Assembly: GCA_017420625.1 (NCBI GenBank) | Contig: JAFOIR010000239.1 | Location: 1 to 15,485 of the forward strand | Origin: Bacillota bacterium | Lineage (GTDB): Bacteria; Bacillota_A; Clostridia; Lachnospirales; Bianqueaceae | Direction of reading: 5' to 3' | Length of the DNA: 15,485 bases | Shown here: piece by piece, positions 14,415 to 15,485 of the stretch | How the letters are laid out: the number at the start of each line of letters is the position of its first letter | How positions within the stretch are numbered: position 1 is the stretch's first letter | The notes under the pieces: model-generated | Database searches by the model: none | The model's input: the letters and a program-made list of their open reading frames with translations, nothing else | What the model was told of the DNA's origin: nothing | Program-made: the position numbers and the translations under genes

Positions 14415-14963
14415 ATGTTAATTCCATTAATACCGCATGAGTCCACCTACACATCGGGGGCAACCAGATTATCTTTTTCCAGCCATCAAACGATATCCAG
14501 AGATGAAAAAGTTTCCAGACTGCTACCTTTTTATTCGCTTCCGGAAGAGGTCGATCAGTCGATTCTGAAAACGGCCAAAGGAAAACCTTATTTTTCTTCT
14601 CTTCCACTCTGCGTTTCTCTTACGGACTCTGGCCCCTATGACGTGCTGGCAATCAGTCCAGAAGAAATCGGTATTGATCTGCAGATCCATAAAAAAATGC
14701 GGTACCTTTCACTGGCAAAACGATTTTTTCATCCGGATGAGTATAGTTATCTTCTGAGCCTTCCTGCCGAATATCAGCCGGATGCGTTCTTTTTGCTCTG
14801 GACTTCGAAAGAAGCCTATGCCAAATATACCGGAGACGGGATCGATCAGAACTTTGCCCATTTCAATGTTTTTTCGGTTCCGGAAAGCATCAGTTCGATC
14901 CAAATCGATGGGTGCATGACCCTGTCGATTTGCCAGAAAAAACAGCTTCCAATCATTTTTTAA
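14415..14963 (+). CDS. 4'-phosphopantetheinyl transferase superfamily protein, divergent
   Basis: Enzymes of this family move the phosphopantetheine arm of CoA onto acyl or peptidyl carrier proteins. The 182-residue product shows the Sfp-type order of motifs: KGKPYF (55-60), EEIGIDLQ (83-90, Mg-binding Asp88), FFHPDEY (104-110) and LLWTSKEAYAKYTGDG (127-142, Lys132-Glu133). Two landmarks are altered. The usual Asp-x-Glu is Asp-Leu-Gln, and the usual N-(I/V)-S-H-S stretch before it is VSLTDS. It is also shorter than typical Sfp proteins (~220-230). GAGG seven bases upstream supports the ATG at 14415. No carrier protein or synthase gene is nearby, and it is divergent from the his operon. Family assignment is good; activity and partner are uncertain. 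Confidence 0.85.
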   Translation: MLIPLIPHESTYTSGATRLSFSSHQTISRDEKVSRLLPFYSLPEEVDQSILKTAKGKPYFSSLPLCVSLTDSGPYDVLAISPEEIGIDLQIHKKMRYLSLAKRFFHPDEYSYLLSLPAEYQPDAFFLLWTSKEAYAKYTGDGIDQNFAHFNVFSVPESISSIQIDGCMTLSICQKKQLPIIF

Positions 14964-14983
14964 AATCGTTTTAATATACTGTC

Positions 14984-15012
14984 TTGAAAATCATAATCCA
15001 TTGTGCTATATT
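14984..15012 (+). promoter_or_regulatory. Promoter of the sugar isomerase/epimerase-like gene
   Basis: TTGAAA (14984-14989), a 17-base spacer and TATATT (15007-15012), each 5 of 6. The predicted start near 15019 gives a leader of about 33 bases before the AAGGAGG site. I see no convincing terminator for the upstream gene between 14963 and this promoter. Confidence 0.7.
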
Positions 15013-15051
15013 GAATACAAAGCTCTGTAATCAGAACCAAGGAGGTACATG

Positions 15052-15485
15052 ATGTATCAATTTCCTATCGGAGTCATTCTTGACTCTTTCCGCTGTGATA
15101 TCAGTACTGCACTCGATAAAGCTGTCAAAGTCGGTGCACAGGGACTTCAGGTCTACGCTACCTATGGTGAGATGAGCCCGGAAGTACTGGTCGGTGAAAA
15201 ACGTGCTGCCTTCAAGCAGTCTGTTGCCGATCACGGTCTGGCTATTTCTGCCCTTTGTGGCGACCTGGGTGAAGGTTTTGTGAATCCCAAGAGAAATCCC
15301 GAACTGATCGAACGTTCCAAACGGATCCTCGATATGGCTGTTGAACTTGGCACCAATGTTGTTACAACTCATATCGGTGTCGTTCCGACCGATCCTCGTC
15401 ATCCCCGTTATGCTATCATGCAGGATGCCTGCGGTCAGCTGGCTGAATACGCCGATTCTCTGAATGCACATTTTGCGATCGAGAC
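15052..15485 (+). CDS. Sugar phosphate isomerase/epimerase-like TIM-barrel protein, truncated by the window edge
   Basis: The frame is open from the ATG to the last base (144 complete codons). The sequence (QFPIGVILDSFRCDISTALDKA, then KVGAQGLQVY, LAISALCGDLGEGF, and ELGTNVVTTHIGVVP) matches the first half of the xylose isomerase-like TIM-barrel superfamily (AP endonuclease 2 / IolE-like). AALDKA-type helices alternate with short beta strands, and His residues sit at a barrel-top position (THIG). Two ATG codons stand in tandem at 15049 and 15052. The second is six bases from GGAGG and is preferred. The substrate and sugar pathway cannot be told from this fragment. It has its own promoter and is probably the first gene of a further unit. 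Confidence 0.85.
   Translation, partial: MYQFPIGVILDSFRCDISTALDKAVKVGAQGLQVYATYGEMSPEVLVGEKRAAFKQSVADHGLAISALCGDLGEGFVNPKRNPELIERSKRILDMAVELGTNVVTTHIGVVPTDPRHPRYAIMQDACGQLAEYADSLNAHFAIE

Noticed and set aside
15031..15471. Minus-strand open frame of 146 codons at the right edge
   Set aside because: It is antisense to the isomerase/epimerase-like gene, which has a good promoter, an AAGGAGG site and family-like sequence.

Overview
The window looks like a chromosomal segment of a low-to-mid GC Bacillota (Firmicutes) bacterium. Reasons: strong AAGGAGG-type ribosome binding sites, sigma-A promoters with 17-bp spacers, the short HisG plus HisZ form of ATP phosphoribosyltransferase, a fused HisIE, a YqeG-type HAD protein and a PPi-type phosphofructokinase. 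A clostridial or erysipelotrichial lineage is plausible, but the sequence alone does not decide it. Gene density is very high. There is no gap over about 150 bases, and I see no mobile element, CRISPR array or long repeat.

Layout. (1) Bases 1-504, minus strand: a GNAT acetyltransferase cut by the window edge, divergent from (2) a plus-strand pair at 575-2817, anhydro-MurNAc kinase (anmK) and a serine hydrolase of the beta-lactamase fold. These two look like a cell-wall sugar/muropeptide salvage unit. (3) 2839-4080, minus: PPi-type phosphofructokinase, convergent with that pair. (4) 4147-4219, plus: tRNA-Thr(CGT) with its own promoter, and a terminator that lies inside the 3' end of the convergent malQ. 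(5) 4228-6408, minus: malQ (4-alpha-glucanotransferase) and efp (elongation factor P). (6) 6467-14276, minus: a tightly packed histidine operon, hisZ-hisG-hisD-hisC-hisB-hisH-hisA-hisF-hisIE, followed by a YqeG-like HAD phosphatase gene that overlaps hisIE by 14 bases. (7) 14415-14963, plus: a divergent, somewhat degenerate 4'-phosphopantetheinyl transferase. (8) 15052 to the end, plus: the start of a sugar phosphate isomerase/epimerase-like TIM-barrel gene.

How the genes work together. The his operon encodes every step from PRPP and ATP to histidine except a recognisable histidinol-phosphate phosphatase. HisB here is the dehydratase only, and no PHP-type (HisK/HisJ) or inositol-monophosphatase-type (HisN) gene is present. 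The only phosphatase in the operon is the YqeG-like HAD protein, so it is a testable candidate for the missing step, although the YqeG/Gep4 family is better known for phosphatidylglycerophosphate-type activity. The operon is driven by an exact TTGACA-17-TATAAT promoter with a leader of only about 37 bases, which leaves no room for a T-box or leader-peptide attenuator.

Most of the window is ordinary core metabolism, and I found no convincing new multi-gene system. The points most worth a second look are the YqeG placement, the interlocked GNAT/anmK promoters, the altered active-site motifs in the serine hydrolase and the phosphopantetheinyl transferase, and a tRNA terminator that doubles as malQ coding sequence. 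For several genes the longest open frame overshoots the real start. I placed starts by Shine-Dalgarno position and family N-termini (malQ, efp, hisIE, hisH, hisZ).
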